From Pontiella agarivorans (GTDB taxonomy: Bacteria > Verrucomicrobiota > Kiritimatiellia > Kiritimatiellales > Pontiellaceae), in NCBI RefSeq assembly GCF_034531395.1, contig NZ_JARVCO010000012.1, positions 1,178,001 through 1,242,000 of the forward strand: DNA of 64,000 nt. Reading direction: 5' to 3'. A program made the position numbers and the translations under genes. The notes below the pieces were generated by a model. It saw nothing but the letters and a program-made list of their open reading frames with translations, was not told the origin of the DNA and made no database searches. The first letter of the stretch is position 1; each line of letters begins with the position of its first letter. Positions 43,947-55,263 of the stretch are shown here, piece after piece.

Positions 43947-46327
43947 GCAGTAGAAAAAAGGTATCACTGAACGGAGCTTGGAAATTTGTAAAACAGGGGT
44001 TTGCCGGAGGAGCGGCGATTGAGCTGGACGAGTCTGACGAGCGTGTGGCATGGCGCACGGTGCAGGTGCCGCATGACTGGAGCGTGGAATCGCCGTTCAG
44101 TCAGGATTTCGACGGGGCCACCGGCTGGCTTCCCGGTGGAGAAGGCTGGTACCGGAAAACGTTTCAAGCGCTGAAAACCGACGTGACCTATCTGCATTTT
44201 GACGGAATTTACAACAATGCGACGGTGTATGTGAACGGGCAGAAGATCGGTTTTCATCCCTATGGATATTCACCGTTCTATTATGATATTTCAGAGCAGG
44301 TGGTTGAGGGGGAGAATCTGATTGCGGTGCGGGTGGATCATTCGCGTTACTGCGACAGCCGCTGGTACACCGGGTCGGGCATCTACCGCAATGTGGAACT
44401 GGTCGGCACTTCAAAAATACATATTCCGGTATGGGGCACCTTTGTGACGACGCCGGAGATTTCCGACGAGAAGGCTGCGGTCCAGATACAGGTTGAGGTG
44501 CTCAATCCGGAAGGAGCGGTGTTGACGACTTCCATTTTTGACCCGAATGGAAACCAGGTTGCCGAAGGTGCAATAGAAGCATCAGCAGAAACATTCCAGA
44601 CCTTGGAAGTTTTGAAGCCGCGGCGTTGGGATGTTGATGCGCCGAATCTGTACAAAGCGATCACGGCGATTTCCAGGGAGGGGAAAACGGTCGATGAATA
44701 CACTACGGTTTTCGGCATTCGCACATTCCGCTTTGATGTGAACGAAGGTTTTTTTCTGAACGGGCGGAATCTGAAAATCAAGGGGGTCTGTCTTCATCAT
44801 GATGCGGGATGTGTCGGTGCAGCCGTACCGAAGGATGTCTGGCGCAGGCGCTTTGAAATTCTGAAAAAGGGCGGATGTAACGCGGTCCGAATTGCTCACA
44901 ATCCGGGTTCCGAAGAGTTTATTTCGCTGTGTGATGAAATGGGGCTGCTGGTTCAGGAGGAGTTTTTCGATGAATGGGATTATCCGAAAGACAAGCGGCT
45001 GAATCAGAATGAACGGCATGATGATTATATTACGCGCGGTTACACGGAACATTTTCAGGAGTGGGCGGAGCGGGATCTGAACGATGTGATCCGTGCGCAC
45101 CGGAACCATCCTTCGATTATTCAGTGGAGTATCGGTAATGAGATTGAATGGACATATCCGCGTAATGCCGAAGCGACCGGTTTTTTCGGAATGAAGGCAA
45201 CGGGCAATTATTTCTGGACCACGCCGCCGAATAGCCCGGAGGAGATTGATCATGAGCTGGCGACACTGCCGCGCGGAAAATATGACATCGGTGAAACGGC
45301 GCTGAAGCTCTCAAAATGGACGAAGGAAATGGATACCACGCGTCCGGTGATTGCCAACTGCATTCTGCCGTCGGCCAGCTACCGTTCCGGCTATGCGGAT
45401 GCGCTGAATATCATCGGGTTCAGCTACCGCCGGGTAATGTATGATTATGGGCATGAAAATTATCCGGACCTTCCATTGATGGGCTGCGAAAATCTGGGGC
45501 AGTGGCATGAATGGAAAGCCGTTATGGAACGCCCGTTTGTGGCCGGGACGTTTCTGTGGATCGGGATTGATTATCTGGGAGAATGTGCCGGTCGCTGGCC
45601 GATGCGTTCCAAGCGGTCGGGACTGCTCAACAGCGCCGGTTTTGAAAAGGGATCGTATCACATGATGAAAACGCTGTGGTGCGATGAGCCGCATGTACAC
45701 CTGACAACCCAGACGCTGGAAAAATCACCTTATATTTTTGATGCAGCGACCGGGTTTATCGGGGAAGAGGATTCCGAGGCCTGGAAAACCAAAACCTGGT
45801 TCTGGCACGACGTCAACACGCATTGGAACTATGCCGACGGTGAGATGATTGCGGTGGAGGTGTATTCCAACTGTGCGTCGGTGGAATTGTTTCTGAACGG
45901 GGAATCGCTCGGTGTTAAACACCTGAAGGATTTTGATGACCGTATCTATAAGTGGGCGGTGCCGTATACCGCCGGAACGCTGGAGGCCCGTGCGGCCGAT
46001 GCATCGGATCGTTTGAAAACCGCCGGAGCACCTTCGGCGGTTATACTGGAGGTCGACGGCTGTCATGTAATTGCCCGGCTGGTGGATGCGCAGGGTATTC
46101 CGGTTAAAGCGGAGGAGTACGAAATCCGTTTCGAGGTCAATGGAGGCGGTCGCATTCTGGGAATTGATAACGGGTCCTGTTACAGCACGCAGCCCTTTCA
46201 GTCGGATCGTGTGGTTACGGATCAGGGGCGATGTCTGCTGGTGGTTGAAGGGACCGTGAGCGTCAGGGCTCTGGTGGATGAATTAAACCTTTCAGCCGGA
46301 CCGGTTGAAGTCAATGCAGTGCAATAA
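43943..46327 (+). CDS. Cytoplasmic GH2 beta-galactosidase
   Basis: 794 aa, no signal peptide, translationally coupled to the preceding gene. Jelly-roll domain ([38 protein letters not shown]), Ig-like domain, TIM barrel ([18 protein letters not shown]), acid/base Glu400 in SIGNEIEW, nucleophile Glu516 in GCENLGQW, and a C-terminal Ig-like galactosidase domain ([20 protein letters not shown]). This layout is that of the GH2 group common in Bacteroidetes and PVC polysaccharide loci. Probable role: removing non-reducing beta-D-galactose from agar- or porphyran-derived oligosaccharides after import. Confidence 0.9.
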   Translation: MSSRKKVSLNGAWKFVKQGFAGGAAIELDESDERVAWRTVQVPHDWSVESPFSQDFDGATGWLPGGEGWYRKTFQALKTDVTYLHFDGIYNNATVYVNGQKIGFHPYGYSPFYYDISEQVVEGENLIAVRVDHSRYCDSRWYTGSGIYRNVELVGTSKIHIPVWGTFVTTPEISDEKAAVQIQVEVLNPEGAVLTTSIFDPNGNQVAEGAIEASAETFQTLEVLKPRRWDVDAPNLYKAITAISREGKTVDEYTTVFGIRTFRFDVNEGFFLNGRNLKIKGVCLHHDAGCVGAAVPKDVWRRRFEILKKGGCNAVRIAHNPGSEEFISLCDEMGLLVQEEFFDEWDYPKDKRLNQNERHDDYITRGYTEHFQEWAERDLNDVIRAHRNHPSIIQWSIGNEIEWTYPRNAEATGFFGMKATGNYFWTTPPNSPEEIDHELATLPRGKYDIGETALKLSKWTKEMDTTRPVIANCILPSASYRSGYADALNIIGFSYRRVMYDYGHENYPDLPLMGCENLGQWHEWKAVMERPFVAGTFLWIGIDYLGECAGRWPMRSKRSGLLNSAGFEKGSYHMMKTLWCDEPHVHLTTQTLEKSPYIFDAATGFIGEEDSEAWKTKTWFWHDVNTHWNYADGEMIAVEVYSNCASVELFLNGESLGVKHLKDFDDRIYKWAVPYTAGTLEARAADASDRLKTAGAPSAVILEVDGCHVIARLVDAQGIPVKAEEYEIRFEVNGGGRILGIDNGSCYSTQPFQSDRVVTDQGRCLLVVEGTVSVRALVDELNLSAGPVEVNAVQ

Positions 46328-46338
46328 GGGAGTTCGCC

Positions 46339-48051
46339 ATGTCGGAAAAACCGGAACATGAAAAAAAACAGGGTAGGGAAGCTTCGATCCAATCGGAAGA
46401 CCGGGTGCTGCTGCATCAGAAAGTTGCATATGGTCTGGGGGTTGTTTCCGACCATTTTGCGAACGTTTCGATTGTCTATCTGTTTTTTCTGCCCTTCTTT
46501 AATGATTTTCTGAAGGTGCCGGCAAGTATTGTGACCGGGGCTCTGGCCCTGGCCCGTTTGTGGGACGCAATCAGTGATCCGCTGGTGGGATCCATATCTG
46601 ATAAGTGGACGTCTAAATTCGGCCGACGGAAACCGTTTGTTATTACCGGGGCGATACTGACCGGTCTGTTTTATCCCGTCATCTGGCTGGCTTCCCCCGA
46701 CTGGAACCAGAGTGTGGTTGTGGCCTATCTGGTGGGAGCTCTGCTGCTGTTTTTTACGTTTTATTCTGTTTTTTCGGTGCCGTATGAATCGCTGGGTACG
46801 GAGCTGACGGCCGACTATAATGAGCGCACCAATATTTTTGTGGTTCGTTCCTACATGAATCAGTTCGGCAATATCGGCCTGAGCTGGCTTTTCCCGCTGG
46901 CCACCTGGCTGGCTCTGCAGCCTTGGGTCGGCGGTGATATCAACGGCGTGCGGCTGGTCAGCATTCTGGTTGCCGTCATCGTTATCAGCACCGGAGTGCT
47001 GCCCGGCATCTTCTGTAAAGAGCGCTACCGTAAAATTGCACAGGAGGAACAGAAGAAGAAAAAAGCCAGCTTCAAGGAAGGGTTTATGGACCTGCTCAAA
47101 AATACCCAGCTGATGATCGTGATCGGGATCATCTGCACCTATCTGCTGGCGATTATGTCGGCCGGTGCGTTGGGGTATTATGTGAACGTTTATTATATTT
47201 TTGACGGTGACCGGTTTGCGGGAACCGTACTCGGCGGGGTAGAGGGTACGCTTCGCGTTGTGTATTCCCTGTTTGCGGCCTATGCGATCAAACGCATGGC
47301 GGATAAATTTGATAAACATCGCCTGATGAGCTGGTGTGTGATCACGATGCTGATTTCGCTGGTGGGCCTGTATTTCTCCCTGATTCCGGGGCGTCCGCTG
47401 CTGGCTCTGGTCACCAGGCCGCTCTGGGCGATCGGCGAGGTCGGATTCTGGATTCTGATTATTTCCATGCGGGCTGATGTGTGTGACTGGGATGAATACC
47501 GGACCGGCCGCCGGCGGGAGGGGATTATTTCGGCAACGACCAACTGGTTTACAAAATCCGCCATGACCCTTGCAGCAGTATTGAGTGGACTCCTGATTCA
47601 GTTTGCGGTCGGGCTGGACAATAAAATTGAAGACGAGACGGTACTTACCCGGATTGAGGAAAAAGCACAGGAACAGTTTGAAGCCATGTCTGAAGGGGAG
47701 CGTGCCGGACAGAAGGCGGAGCACAATGTTTTTGTCCGCATGTTTAAAGCTTTTCCGGATGACGGAAGCGGTCGAAGTCTGGAAATGCGGGTGACCGATG
47801 CCATGTTCTATGAGGGGGATGTTCCGGAAGTAACCGTGCATCTGCTCAGAAGTCAGATGGAGCAGGAGGTCATTATGGAACAGCAGGATGAGGGCATGCT
47901 TTTCCGGATGCGGTTTTTCTTTGTGCTGCCGAAGTTTATCGCGCTGGCTATCGCATACCTGCTTTTGCAGAAGTACAAGCTGTCGCATGAAAAGATGATG
48001 GAGATCCGCGCAGAGCTGGAAGAGCGCCGCGGGAAAGCGGTGGCTTCCTGA
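46339..48051 (+). CDS. GPH-family sugar:cation symporter (MFS) with long C-proximal insert
   Basis: Glycoside-pentoside-hexuronide:cation symporter of the MelB type, 570 aa, ATG 7 bases after GGGAG. Family features include the N-terminal YGLGVVSDHF, the cation-site region WDAISDPLVGSISDKW, FGRRKP and DVCDWDEYRTGRRREG. About 12 membrane segments. Between the last two helices lies a ~100-residue hydrophilic Glu-rich insert (~425-525, EEKAQEQFEAMSEGERAG) not found in MelB. It is the only transporter in the window and sits among signal-less glycosidases, so it is the predicted importer of the galactan oligosaccharides. Confidence 0.9.
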   Translation: MSEKPEHEKKQGREASIQSEDRVLLHQKVAYGLGVVSDHFANVSIVYLFFLPFFNDFLKVPASIVTGALALARLWDAISDPLVGSISDKWTSKFGRRKPFVITGAILTGLFYPVIWLASPDWNQSVVVAYLVGALLLFFTFYSVFSVPYESLGTELTADYNERTNIFVVRSYMNQFGNIGLSWLFPLATWLALQPWVGGDINGVRLVSILVAVIVISTGVLPGIFCKERYRKIAQEEQKKKKASFKEGFMDLLKNTQLMIVIGIICTYLLAIMSAGALGYYVNVYYIFDGDRFAGTVLGGVEGTLRVVYSLFAAYAIKRMADKFDKHRLMSWCVITMLISLVGLYFSLIPGRPLLALVTRPLWAIGEVGFWILIISMRADVCDWDEYRTGRRREGIISATTNWFTKSAMTLAAVLSGLLIQFAVGLDNKIEDETVLTRIEEKAQEQFEAMSEGERAGQKAEHNVFVRMFKAFPDDGSGRSLEMRVTDAMFYEGDVPEVTVHLLRSQMEQEVIMEQQDEGMLFRMRFFFVLPKFIALAIAYLLLQKYKLSHEKMMEIRAELEERRGKAVAS

Positions 48052-48081
48052 TTAAACGGTTCCGGGAGAAACTGGAGAACG

Positions 48082-50583
48082 ATGATGAAAAGTGTGATGA
48101 ATGATAAGCAGGTGATGACGGAGGAAAATGCGGTATCCCGCTCCGGACACGCCGGAGGAAGGCTGAAGCATGATCTGAGCGGTTTTCTGTGGAAGCTGGA
48201 AGGGTGTCTGCCGGGCCGGGGTATGGAGCAGAAGTTTCCGGAAATCAACCATGATCATATGGGCGATATGCTGGACTGGTCGCATGCGCATGTTCCGGGT
48301 GATGTTTTTACCGATCTGTGGCGCATCGGCCGTATTGAGGATCCGCATTATGCCCGGAACAGTCTTAAAGCCAAATGGGTGAATGAATATGAATGGTGGT
48401 ATATGCGCCATTTTAACGTTCCGCCGGAAATGGAAGGGAAGCGGATTGAGGTGACCTTTGAAGGGGTCGACTATGCCTGTGACGTGTTTGTGAATGGAAC
48501 GCCGATGGGTTCGCATGAAGGGATGTTCACCGCCTTTTCATTTGATATTACGGATCTCGTGAGTTTTGAACAGCTTGCCCGCGGTCGTAACCTTCTGGCG
48601 GTCCGGCTGCATCCGGCGCCCCGGCGTTACAGCCGGGTGGCCGGCAGAAAGCCTGCCTGGCATGGGGATTACTGGACGAGCGTGGTGCCGTCCGGGATCT
48701 GGAAACCGGTTTATCTGGAGGCCTATGACGAAGCCCGGATTGAAGATATTTATGTAAAGACCTCTGTGCAGGATGACGGGTCTGCTGATGTTGTTCTTGA
48801 GATTGAAGTTCTGCATCACGGAAAAACGGAGCGTACGGTTGATGTTGTAGTTGCGGTTCAGGGCGAAAATGTCCGGACGGAGGAAGTTGAAATTTCCGTA
48901 CAGCAGACGCTGCAGTCCGGCCGCAATATGTTCCGCATTTCGGTTCGGATTGAGGATGCGAAACTCTGGTATCCCTGGGATCTGGGGGAGCAGAACCTGT
49001 ATACAGCGAGCGTCTGCCTGAAAGAATACGGTAAACCGCTCGATGCCCGGGAGCAGCTGTTCGGTATTCGCGAATTGGAAATGAAAATGAATCCGGGCTT
49101 TACGGAGGATGAGGTTGAATATCCGTGGACGTTGATGATCAACGGCAAACGTCATTTTATCCGTTCCGGAACCTGGGGCGGCCCGCCGGATATCTTTTTC
49201 GGCCGTGCAACGGATGAAAAGTATGAGGAGCTGATTCGGCTGGCGAAAGCGGCCAATATGAACAACCTGCGGATTTTCGGGTGGCACCCGACGGAAATAC
49301 CGTATTTCTATGAGTTGTGTAATCGCGAAGGAATCACCGTCTGGCAGGATATTCTGCCGATAGCGAGTCTGTCGCTGCCGGAAGAAGAGGCCTATAAAGA
49401 GGCGATTTTCTCGGATGCGGTTGATGTGGTGAAACAGCTTCGGAATCATCCGTGCATGGTGATCATTGAAGGCGGTGAGGAGATTCTGATGAGTGCCTCC
49501 GATCCGGCTCACAACCTGCAGCTGATGAATGAACTGGGTGAAGTCGTTAAACCCTACACGGATCTGCATTATATTCCGGTTTCGCCGTTGAGTGATGATG
49601 TCGGGGTTTCGCTGGGGTTTAAACCGAAAGAAAGTGTGCATGCCAACGGACTGTTTTACGGCGAAGGACGGAACACCATTGAACGGTATTACCGTAAGCT
49701 GGATTTTGCGGCGGTTCCTGAGCTGGCGATTTCCTCGTGCCCGAATGTGGAGAGTATTAAAAAGTTTATTCCGGAAGAAGAACTGTGGCCGCCCGGACCG
49801 AGCTGGGGGCATCACTGGACCGACTTTGATGTTTTCCGGACACTGAACTTTGAAGTGCTCGGTACCCAGGCAACGGGGGGACTGCAGGAGTTTGTGGAGG
49901 CCACACAGATTACGCAGGGGGTTCACTTTCAGTATGCCCTTGAATTTTTCCGGCGGAGAAAACCGAAAACCAGTGCACTCTGCATCTGTCACTACATTAC
50001 CTTCGCTCCGGATATGAAGTGGGGTGTGGTTGATTATTATCAGCAGCCGAAGCGGTCGTATGAATATCTGCGTCTGGCCTATCAGCCGCTGCTGATTTCG
50101 CTGGATTATGAGAAACGGCGCTGGCTGCCCGGGGAGGATTTCGAAGGTCGGCTGTGGGTGGTGAATGACCGCTATGAACCGTTCCACGGATGTAAAGCGA
50201 AAGTCTGCTTCCGTTCATCAGGCTGTGAAGATGTGTTTGTGGAAGAGGTCGAACTCGGCGAAATTAAACCGGACAGCTCGGCAGAATTTGCAACGGTGAG
50301 GTGTAAGGTTCCGGGAAAGCTGGGCGACCGTTTTCATATCGAAGTTGAAATGACGGATGCCGCAGGTGCGGTCGTTTCGGAAAATAAATATCTGCTGCTG
50401 GTTGCTGATGAGCGCGTTGATCTTCCAAGACTGAAGGAGATCGGTGCAGAGGCGATTACACGGAAAGTGAAATTCGGCAATTGCAACTATCTTCGTTATT
50501 TCGACGGTCTGAATCATACGCCGGGCGTAGAAACCGCCGATGAAAAAATGCCGACGGTAAAGGAATTTGTTTATGAAAAGTGA
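48082..50583 (+). CDS. Cytoplasmic GH2 enzyme of beta-mannosidase-like type
   Basis: 833 aa, no signal peptide. An N-terminal galactose-binding-like domain ([49 protein letters not shown]) and Ig-like domains lead into the barrel ([23 protein letters not shown]-like region). The usual GN[ND]E acid/base motif reads IEGGEE (Glu467), and the nucleophile segment [17 protein letters not shown] keeps Glu547 when aligned with SEFGFQS.PS.E. Both catalytic residues therefore appear present. The clade is that of mannosidase/exo-glucosaminidase-like GH2, but the substrate here is unknown. The 3' end overlaps the GH29 gene by 11 bases. Confidence 0.8.
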   Translation: MMKSVMNDKQVMTEENAVSRSGHAGGRLKHDLSGFLWKLEGCLPGRGMEQKFPEINHDHMGDMLDWSHAHVPGDVFTDLWRIGRIEDPHYARNSLKAKWVNEYEWWYMRHFNVPPEMEGKRIEVTFEGVDYACDVFVNGTPMGSHEGMFTAFSFDITDLVSFEQLARGRNLLAVRLHPAPRRYSRVAGRKPAWHGDYWTSVVPSGIWKPVYLEAYDEARIEDIYVKTSVQDDGSADVVLEIEVLHHGKTERTVDVVVAVQGENVRTEEVEISVQQTLQSGRNMFRISVRIEDAKLWYPWDLGEQNLYTASVCLKEYGKPLDAREQLFGIRELEMKMNPGFTEDEVEYPWTLMINGKRHFIRSGTWGGPPDIFFGRATDEKYEELIRLAKAANMNNLRIFGWHPTEIPYFYELCNREGITVWQDILPIASLSLPEEEAYKEAIFSDAVDVVKQLRNHPCMVIIEGGEEILMSASDPAHNLQLMNELGEVVKPYTDLHYIPVSPLSDDVGVSLGFKPKESVHANGLFYGEGRNTIERYYRKLDFAAVPELAISSCPNVESIKKFIPEEELWPPGPSWGHHWTDFDVFRTLNFEVLGTQATGGLQEFVEATQITQGVHFQYALEFFRRRKPKTSALCICHYITFAPDMKWGVVDYYQQPKRSYEYLRLAYQPLLISLDYEKRRWLPGEDFEGRLWVVNDRYEPFHGCKAKVCFRSSGCEDVFVEEVELGEIKPDSSAEFATVRCKVPGKLGDRFHIEVEMTDAAGAVVSENKYLLLVADERVDLPRLKEIGAEAITRKVKFGNCNYLRYFDGLNHTPGVETADEKMPTVKEFVYEK

Positions 50584-52003
50584 TCAACGGTTCAAATCGG
50601 ACTGGGAGTCGCTGTCGGCCTATCAATGTCCGGAATGGTTTCACGATGCCAAGTTCGGCATCTATGCGCACTGGGGGGTCTATTCTGCAACCAGAGCGCC
50701 GGAGAATACGGACTGGTATGGGTGCGGCATGTATGAAGAGGGACACCCGAATAATGTGTTCCATCGCGAAACCTACGGACCGGTGGATCAGTTCGGCTAC
50801 AAGGATTTTGTGCCGCGTTTTACAGGGGAACATTTCAATGCTGAAGCCTGGGCGGACCTGTTTGAGGAAGCCGGGGCCCAGTTTGCCGGACCGGTCGGTG
50901 AACACGCAGATGGTTTTGCCATGTGGGATTCAACCGTAAATCCCTGGAACGCCGCGAAAAAGGGGCCGTGCCGCGATGTGGTGGCCGAAATGGAACAGGC
51001 GGTCCGGAGCCGGGGGATGAAGTTTATGGTGAGTATGCATCATTCCTGGCTGTGGGGCTGGTTCCCGACCTGGCTGGAGAATACGGACTGTGCAGATCCG
51101 GCGAATGCCTCGCTGTACGGACCCCGGCTGCCGAAAACGGCACGCCATATTGAAGGTATTCAAACGAAGTCGTGTGATCCGATGCCGAGTCCGGACTTTG
51201 AACGGATCTGGCTGGAGAAAGTGAAGGAAGTGGTCGAGGGTTATTCGCCGGATCTGCTCTGGTTTGACAACCGGGTGGAGATTCTTTCAGAAACCGTCCG
51301 GAAACAGATGCTGGCCCATTATTATAATCATGCGGCAGAGCGGAACCAGGATGTGGTGATGACCTTCAAGCGGCCGGATTTTCCGCTGGGTGTCGGTACC
51401 GTTGATCTGGAACGGGCGCGGATGCCGGAGATTTATCCGGAACCCTGGCTGACGGATACATCGATCTCGCGAACTTCGTGGAGTTGGGCGCTGAATCTGG
51501 AGTGCTATGACGAAAACCGGCTCATCGGCGATCTTGTGGATATTGTCAGTAAGAACGGCTGTCTGCTGCTCAATCTTGCTCCTCACCCGGATGGAACGAT
51601 TCCGGAAGAACAGCAACAGCGCCTGAAGAATATGGGCCGGTGGCTGAAGCTGAATGGTGAGGCGATCTATAGAACCCGCCCCTGGATCATCTATGGTGAA
51701 GGACCTTCAAAAGCCCGGGAGGGGCATCTGGCGGATATGACGTTTGATGGGTATACGGATCGTGATATCCGTTATACCACCCGTGACGGACAGCTTTATG
51801 CGATTGCGCTGAGCTGGCCGGAATCCGGCGTGCTGTCGATCCGTTCACTGGGCAGCCATCATTACAACGGCCGTATTTCCGAAGTTGAACTGATCGGCCA
51901 TGAAGGGCCGTTGAAATGGGGGCAGGAAGGCGCTGGCCTCGAGATTATCCTGCCGGAATATAAACCGTGTGAGTATGCTTATGTCTTCAGAATATACCGA
52001 TGA
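50573..52003 (+). CDS. Cytoplasmic GH29 alpha-L-fucosidase/alpha-L-galactosidase
   Basis: 476 aa from the ATG at 50573, which lies inside the end of the preceding gene; AAGGAA upstream. No signal peptide. GH29 barrel: [36 protein letters not shown], nucleophile Asp232 in [22 protein letters not shown] small C-terminal beta domain follows. GH29 enzymes of porphyran-using gut bacteria act on alpha-L-galactose, so alpha-L-galactosidase activity is plausible here (inference from neighbours). A second, exported GH29 lies at 60537-62036. Confidence 0.88.
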   Translation: MKSDQRFKSDWESLSAYQCPEWFHDAKFGIYAHWGVYSATRAPENTDWYGCGMYEEGHPNNVFHRETYGPVDQFGYKDFVPRFTGEHFNAEAWADLFEEAGAQFAGPVGEHADGFAMWDSTVNPWNAAKKGPCRDVVAEMEQAVRSRGMKFMVSMHHSWLWGWFPTWLENTDCADPANASLYGPRLPKTARHIEGIQTKSCDPMPSPDFERIWLEKVKEVVEGYSPDLLWFDNRVEILSETVRKQMLAHYYNHAAERNQDVVMTFKRPDFPLGVGTVDLERARMPEIYPEPWLTDTSISRTSWSWALNLECYDENRLIGDLVDIVSKNGCLLLNLAPHPDGTIPEEQQQRLKNMGRWLKLNGEAIYRTRPWIIYGEGPSKAREGHLADMTFDGYTDRDIRYTTRDGQLYAIALSWPESGVLSIRSLGSHHYNGRISEVELIGHEGPLKWGQEGAGLEIILPEYKPCEYAYVFRIYR

Positions 52004-53105
52004 AAGATCGGAACGTCTGGGAATCACCAACCCGGACTGTTTAAGTGCCGCCTCGAAACGGGCGCTGGCCTGGCCGGAGCGCAGCAACAACTGGTACGGA
52101 ACCTTTTCTGTCAGCGACCTGAAGGGGGATCTGGCTTATGAGAAAGGCGTCACGCGTCGCGACCCGAGTTCCGTTCTTTTTGAGGATGGAGTGTATCATG
52201 TCTGGTACACGAAGTCGGAGGGGCCGAGTGTGGGTTTTACCGATAATTTCGATGATAAAGTGTGGCCCTGGGATTATGCCGAAATCTGGCATGCGACGTC
52301 GGAGGACGGCATTACGTGGAACGAGGATCAACGTGCAGTGGGTCGGGGAGAAGCCGGAGCTTTTGATGATCGCTCCGTGTTTACCCCGGAGGTGTTAAAC
52401 CATGAAGGAACCTACTATCTGGTTTACCAGACGGTAAAATCGCCCTACATCCAGCGTGCAAAAGAGCAGATCGGAATTGCGTCGGCCGCATCGCCGTATG
52501 GCCCCTGGATAAAGCATCCTGAACCGATTCTGAGTCCTGCGGACAACGGCATATGGAAGGGGAATGATCCGCACGACCGGTTCAGTGTGATTAAAAAAGG
52601 CGATTTCGACAGCCATAAGGTACATGATCCTTATCTCACATTTTATAACGGCAGGTTTCATCTGTATTACAAAGGGGAACAGATGGGCTGGGAGATCAAC
52701 TTCGGCGGGCGTGAGATCCGGCACGGTGTTGCGATGTCTGATTCGCCGTTCGGGCCTTATGAAAAATCACCGTTCAATCCGATTTCCAACAGCGGACATG
52801 AAGTGGCGGTCTGGCATTATAACGGCGGTATCGGGTCGCTGATTACCACCGACGGACCGGAGCGCAATACGATTCAGTGGGCGCCTGACGGCATCAATTT
52901 TGAAATTCTGGCGTATATACAGAATGCACCGCATGCCATGGGGCTGCTGCGTAAAAATGATGATTCAGCGATTCCTTTCACCATTTTCGAATGGGGGCTG
53001 ACACATGAATATATGAACAGCAATGATCAGTATATCCGCCGGTTCGACGGGCATCAGCATGAGCGGATTTTCACCTCCAGTACGTATAAATCTATCGAGG
53101 GATAA
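51981..53105 (+). CDS. Cytoplasmic GH117 alpha-1,3-(3,6-anhydro)-L-galactosidase-like enzyme
   Basis: About 374 aa; possible starts are GTG 51969, ATG 51975 and ATG 51981, all overlapping the end of the GH29 gene. No signal peptide. Five-bladed propeller with GH117 signatures: [61 protein letters not shown] and [15 protein letters not shown]. The family releases 3,6-anhydro-L-galactose from the non-reducing end of neoagaro-oligosaccharides. It has the same core as the exported GH117 at 57285-58571 but lacks that protein's long loops (GMARARE, PPKPQPGWRS), so specificity may differ. Overlap suggests coupling with GH29. Confidence 0.85.
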   Translation: MSSEYTDERSERLGITNPDCLSAASKRALAWPERSNNWYGTFSVSDLKGDLAYEKGVTRRDPSSVLFEDGVYHVWYTKSEGPSVGFTDNFDDKVWPWDYAEIWHATSEDGITWNEDQRAVGRGEAGAFDDRSVFTPEVLNHEGTYYLVYQTVKSPYIQRAKEQIGIASAASPYGPWIKHPEPILSPADNGIWKGNDPHDRFSVIKKGDFDSHKVHDPYLTFYNGRFHLYYKGEQMGWEINFGGREIRHGVAMSDSPFGPYEKSPFNPISNSGHEVAVWHYNGGIGSLITTDGPERNTIQWAPDGINFEILAYIQNAPHAMGLLRKNDDSAIPFTIFEWGLTHEYMNSNDQYIRRFDGHQHERIFTSSTYKSIEG

Positions 53106-53109
53106 GCGA

Positions 53110-55020
53110 ATGCAAATAATCAGTGGCAAAACCGTTGTTTTGAGTGTGCTGTTTATGGGGCTGATGAGTCACGCCCGAACAACCGTCGATATTCAGCTTA
53201 ATATGAAATATTCAGTGGGCGGGATTTCATCCTTTGACCGCCATAAGTATATCAATGCACATTCACATCTCTCGGAACCTGACTGGGTGGGTGAGGATGA
53301 ACTGCTGGATATATTGGTCTCGGATCTGAATGTTTCTTTCGGGCGCGATAACGGAACAATGATTGAATACCTGCGGCAGGCTCCGGAAGATCCGGACCGG
53401 CCGGGTTATGTGGATCCGGAATATCTGAAAAACGCCGGGCGGATTCATCGTAAAATCATCTATGGAAGTCACAAAGCCTATCTGCATAAATATGACGCTG
53501 TTAACGATGTTATGATCGGCGGACAGCCCCATGCGTTTCTGCCGAGCCCCGGGGAAGAGAAAACGAAGTGGGAGCTGGGCGGTGCTGACGCTGTCGGTGA
53601 ATATATGGGTCGTTTTCTGCAGGAGTTTTACCGGAACCCGGGTGAGCCTCCGACGGCGGGACAGTCGCGTCCCGGGTTTATCGAAATTCTGAATGAACCG
53701 CTGTATCATTTTATCGACGGCCGTCGCGGAGATATCCGTAGCGCAAAATCCATTTTCGAATTTCATAACGGCGCGGCGAAGGCGATTCGCCGGTTTGATC
53801 CCGATGTACTGATTGGCGGTCCGACGATGGCGTTTCCGATTTTTGAAGAACGGGATTTCGCACGGTGGGATGAGCGGATGAAACTGTTTATCGATACCTG
53901 TGGCGAGCAGATGGATTTTTATTCGCTTCATTTCTATGACTTCAACAACCGGGGGGATCGCGCGCGTGATGATTATAAAGGGTCCCGTCTGGAAGCTACG
54001 CTGGATATGATCGAACAGTACAGTCTGATCCGGCTGGGGGAGGTTAAGCCGTTTATTATTTCGGAATATGGCGGACGGGATCATAAACTGGAAAACCGGG
54101 TCTGGACCGCGTTGCGTGACTGGCATTTTCTTAAGGCTGCAACGCCGTTAACACTGCAGTTGCTGGATCGACCGAATATGATTCTTAAATCGATTCCTTT
54201 TATTACCGCCAAGGCGGAATGGGGCCGCAAAAACGGGGTGCCGTATAACCGTCGTCTGATGCATCAGATGAAAGAGCGTCCGGGCCGGTTCGGCGAGGAC
54301 TGGATCTTCACGGATCTGGTGTTGTTTTATGAACTGTGGTCGGATGTGAACGGAACGCGGGTGAAGAGTGCTTCCGATAATCCTGATGTGCTGCTCGACA
54401 GCTATGTGGATGGTAAAAAAGCCTATGTGATTCTGAGTAACCTGAATCCGGTGGAGGAGACGGTTGATCTGAATCTTTCCAGCGGAATGGAATCCGCACG
54501 GATTAAGCATCTGTACCGCGTGGCAGACGGTCCGCTGCTGGAGGAGAAAACGGTTATGAAGGAATTGAAGTCGTTTACCTTAAAACCGGAGGCCAGTGCT
54601 GTTATTGCGTGTTCGTTTGCCGATTCCATTGCCATTACTGAAACGGTTGAGGAACATAAGTTTTATGCGTCGGATTATAACCGCCCGATTACAGCCGGGC
54701 GCCCGGTTGAGTTTGCGCTGAATGAGGTTCAGCCGCTAACGTCGGGTGAGGCCGTGCTGCGTGTCGGATTCGGGAGAGAACCGGATCGTTCCCGTCGGCC
54801 TGAAGTCGTTTTCAACGGAACCGCGCTGGAGGTTCCGGATCATTACAGCGGCAGTGACCAGCCGACGCGTCCGGCCTTTTTCGGCCTGCTTGAAATTCCG
54901 GTTCCTATTGAACGGATTAAAAAGAACAATAGTGTGGAGATCATGTTTCCGGATAGTGGCGGCCGGATCAGTAGTGTGACCCTGCAGACGGTTGACGCCG
55001 GATTAAACGGTCGGAAGTGA
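53110..55020 (+). CDS. Exported GH86 beta-agarase/beta-porphyranase (copy 1)
   Basis: 636 aa; the ATG at 53110 lies 4 bases after the preceding stop, and the longer frame from 53023 is overlap only. Signal peptide ~1-21. GH86 pattern: MKYSVGGISSFDRHKYINAH at the start of the barrel, DVMIGGQPHAF, acid/base Glu196 in EILNEPLYHF, SLHFYDFNN, nucleophile Glu319 in IISEYGG. C-terminal beta-sandwich domains follow (~430-636). Endo-hydrolysis of beta-1,4 bonds in agarose or porphyran is the known family activity. A second GH86 follows at 55264, separated only by a small gene. Confidence 0.92.
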   Translation: MQIISGKTVVLSVLFMGLMSHARTTVDIQLNMKYSVGGISSFDRHKYINAHSHLSEPDWVGEDELLDILVSDLNVSFGRDNGTMIEYLRQAPEDPDRPGYVDPEYLKNAGRIHRKIIYGSHKAYLHKYDAVNDVMIGGQPHAFLPSPGEEKTKWELGGADAVGEYMGRFLQEFYRNPGEPPTAGQSRPGFIEILNEPLYHFIDGRRGDIRSAKSIFEFHNGAAKAIRRFDPDVLIGGPTMAFPIFEERDFARWDERMKLFIDTCGEQMDFYSLHFYDFNNRGDRARDDYKGSRLEATLDMIEQYSLIRLGEVKPFIISEYGGRDHKLENRVWTALRDWHFLKAATPLTLQLLDRPNMILKSIPFITAKAEWGRKNGVPYNRRLMHQMKERPGRFGEDWIFTDLVLFYELWSDVNGTRVKSASDNPDVLLDSYVDGKKAYVILSNLNPVEETVDLNLSSGMESARIKHLYRVADGPLLEEKTVMKELKSFTLKPEASAVIACSFADSIAITETVEEHKFYASDYNRPITAGRPVEFALNEVQPLTSGEAVLRVGFGREPDRSRRPEVVFNGTALEVPDHYSGSDQPTRPAFFGLLEIPVPIERIKKNNSVEIMFPDSGGRISSVTLQTVDAGLNGRK

Positions 55021-55031
55021 CCGGAGGAATC

Positions 55032-55247
55032 ATGACGATTAAACGGGTTTTACTATCGGCCGGCATGCTTGCTCTCACGCCCGACGGTTCGGGGAACGGG
55101 AAACCGGCCATCATGGAAATCCGGGAGAATGTCCGGCATGAAGTCGCCAGAGCCCGGACTCCGGAAGAATGGGGGAATGAGGTTGCATTAAATCTGTTTA
55201 TGGAAGCGGTCATTACTGAGGGGTGGAATCAGCTGCATGTTAAATAA
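55032..55247 (+). CDS. Small protein of unknown function (71 aa)
   Basis: Supported by a good GGAGG site 4 bases before the ATG and by fitting tightly between the two GH86 genes (11-base and 16-base gaps) in the same direction. The N-terminus is weakly hydrophobic (TIKRVLLSAGMLALT) and the rest is charged (EIRENVRHEVARARTPEEWG). No family recognised. It may be a genuine small exported or membrane-associated protein or a remnant of a larger gene. Confidence 0.5.
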   Translation: MTIKRVLLSAGMLALTPDGSGNGKPAIMEIRENVRHEVARARTPEEWGNEVALNLFMEAVITEGWNQLHVK

Positions 55248-55263
55248 AAATACGGAGTTAATG

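Noticed and set aside
46222-47988. 588-codon open frame on the minus strand
   Set aside because: It lies opposite the GPH symporter, has Gln/His/Pro-rich composition typical of antisense translation and shows no family features; the plus strand has full conserved motifs.
48082-50583. First impression that this GH2-like protein lacks its catalytic acid/base and nucleophile
   Set aside because: Aligning [17 protein letters not shown] with the mannosidase nucleophile segment and GGEE with GNNE retains both glutamates.
53023-53109. Extended start for the first GH86 gene
   Set aside because: The extra codons overlap the GH117 gene and precede an otherwise clean signal peptide beginning at 53110.
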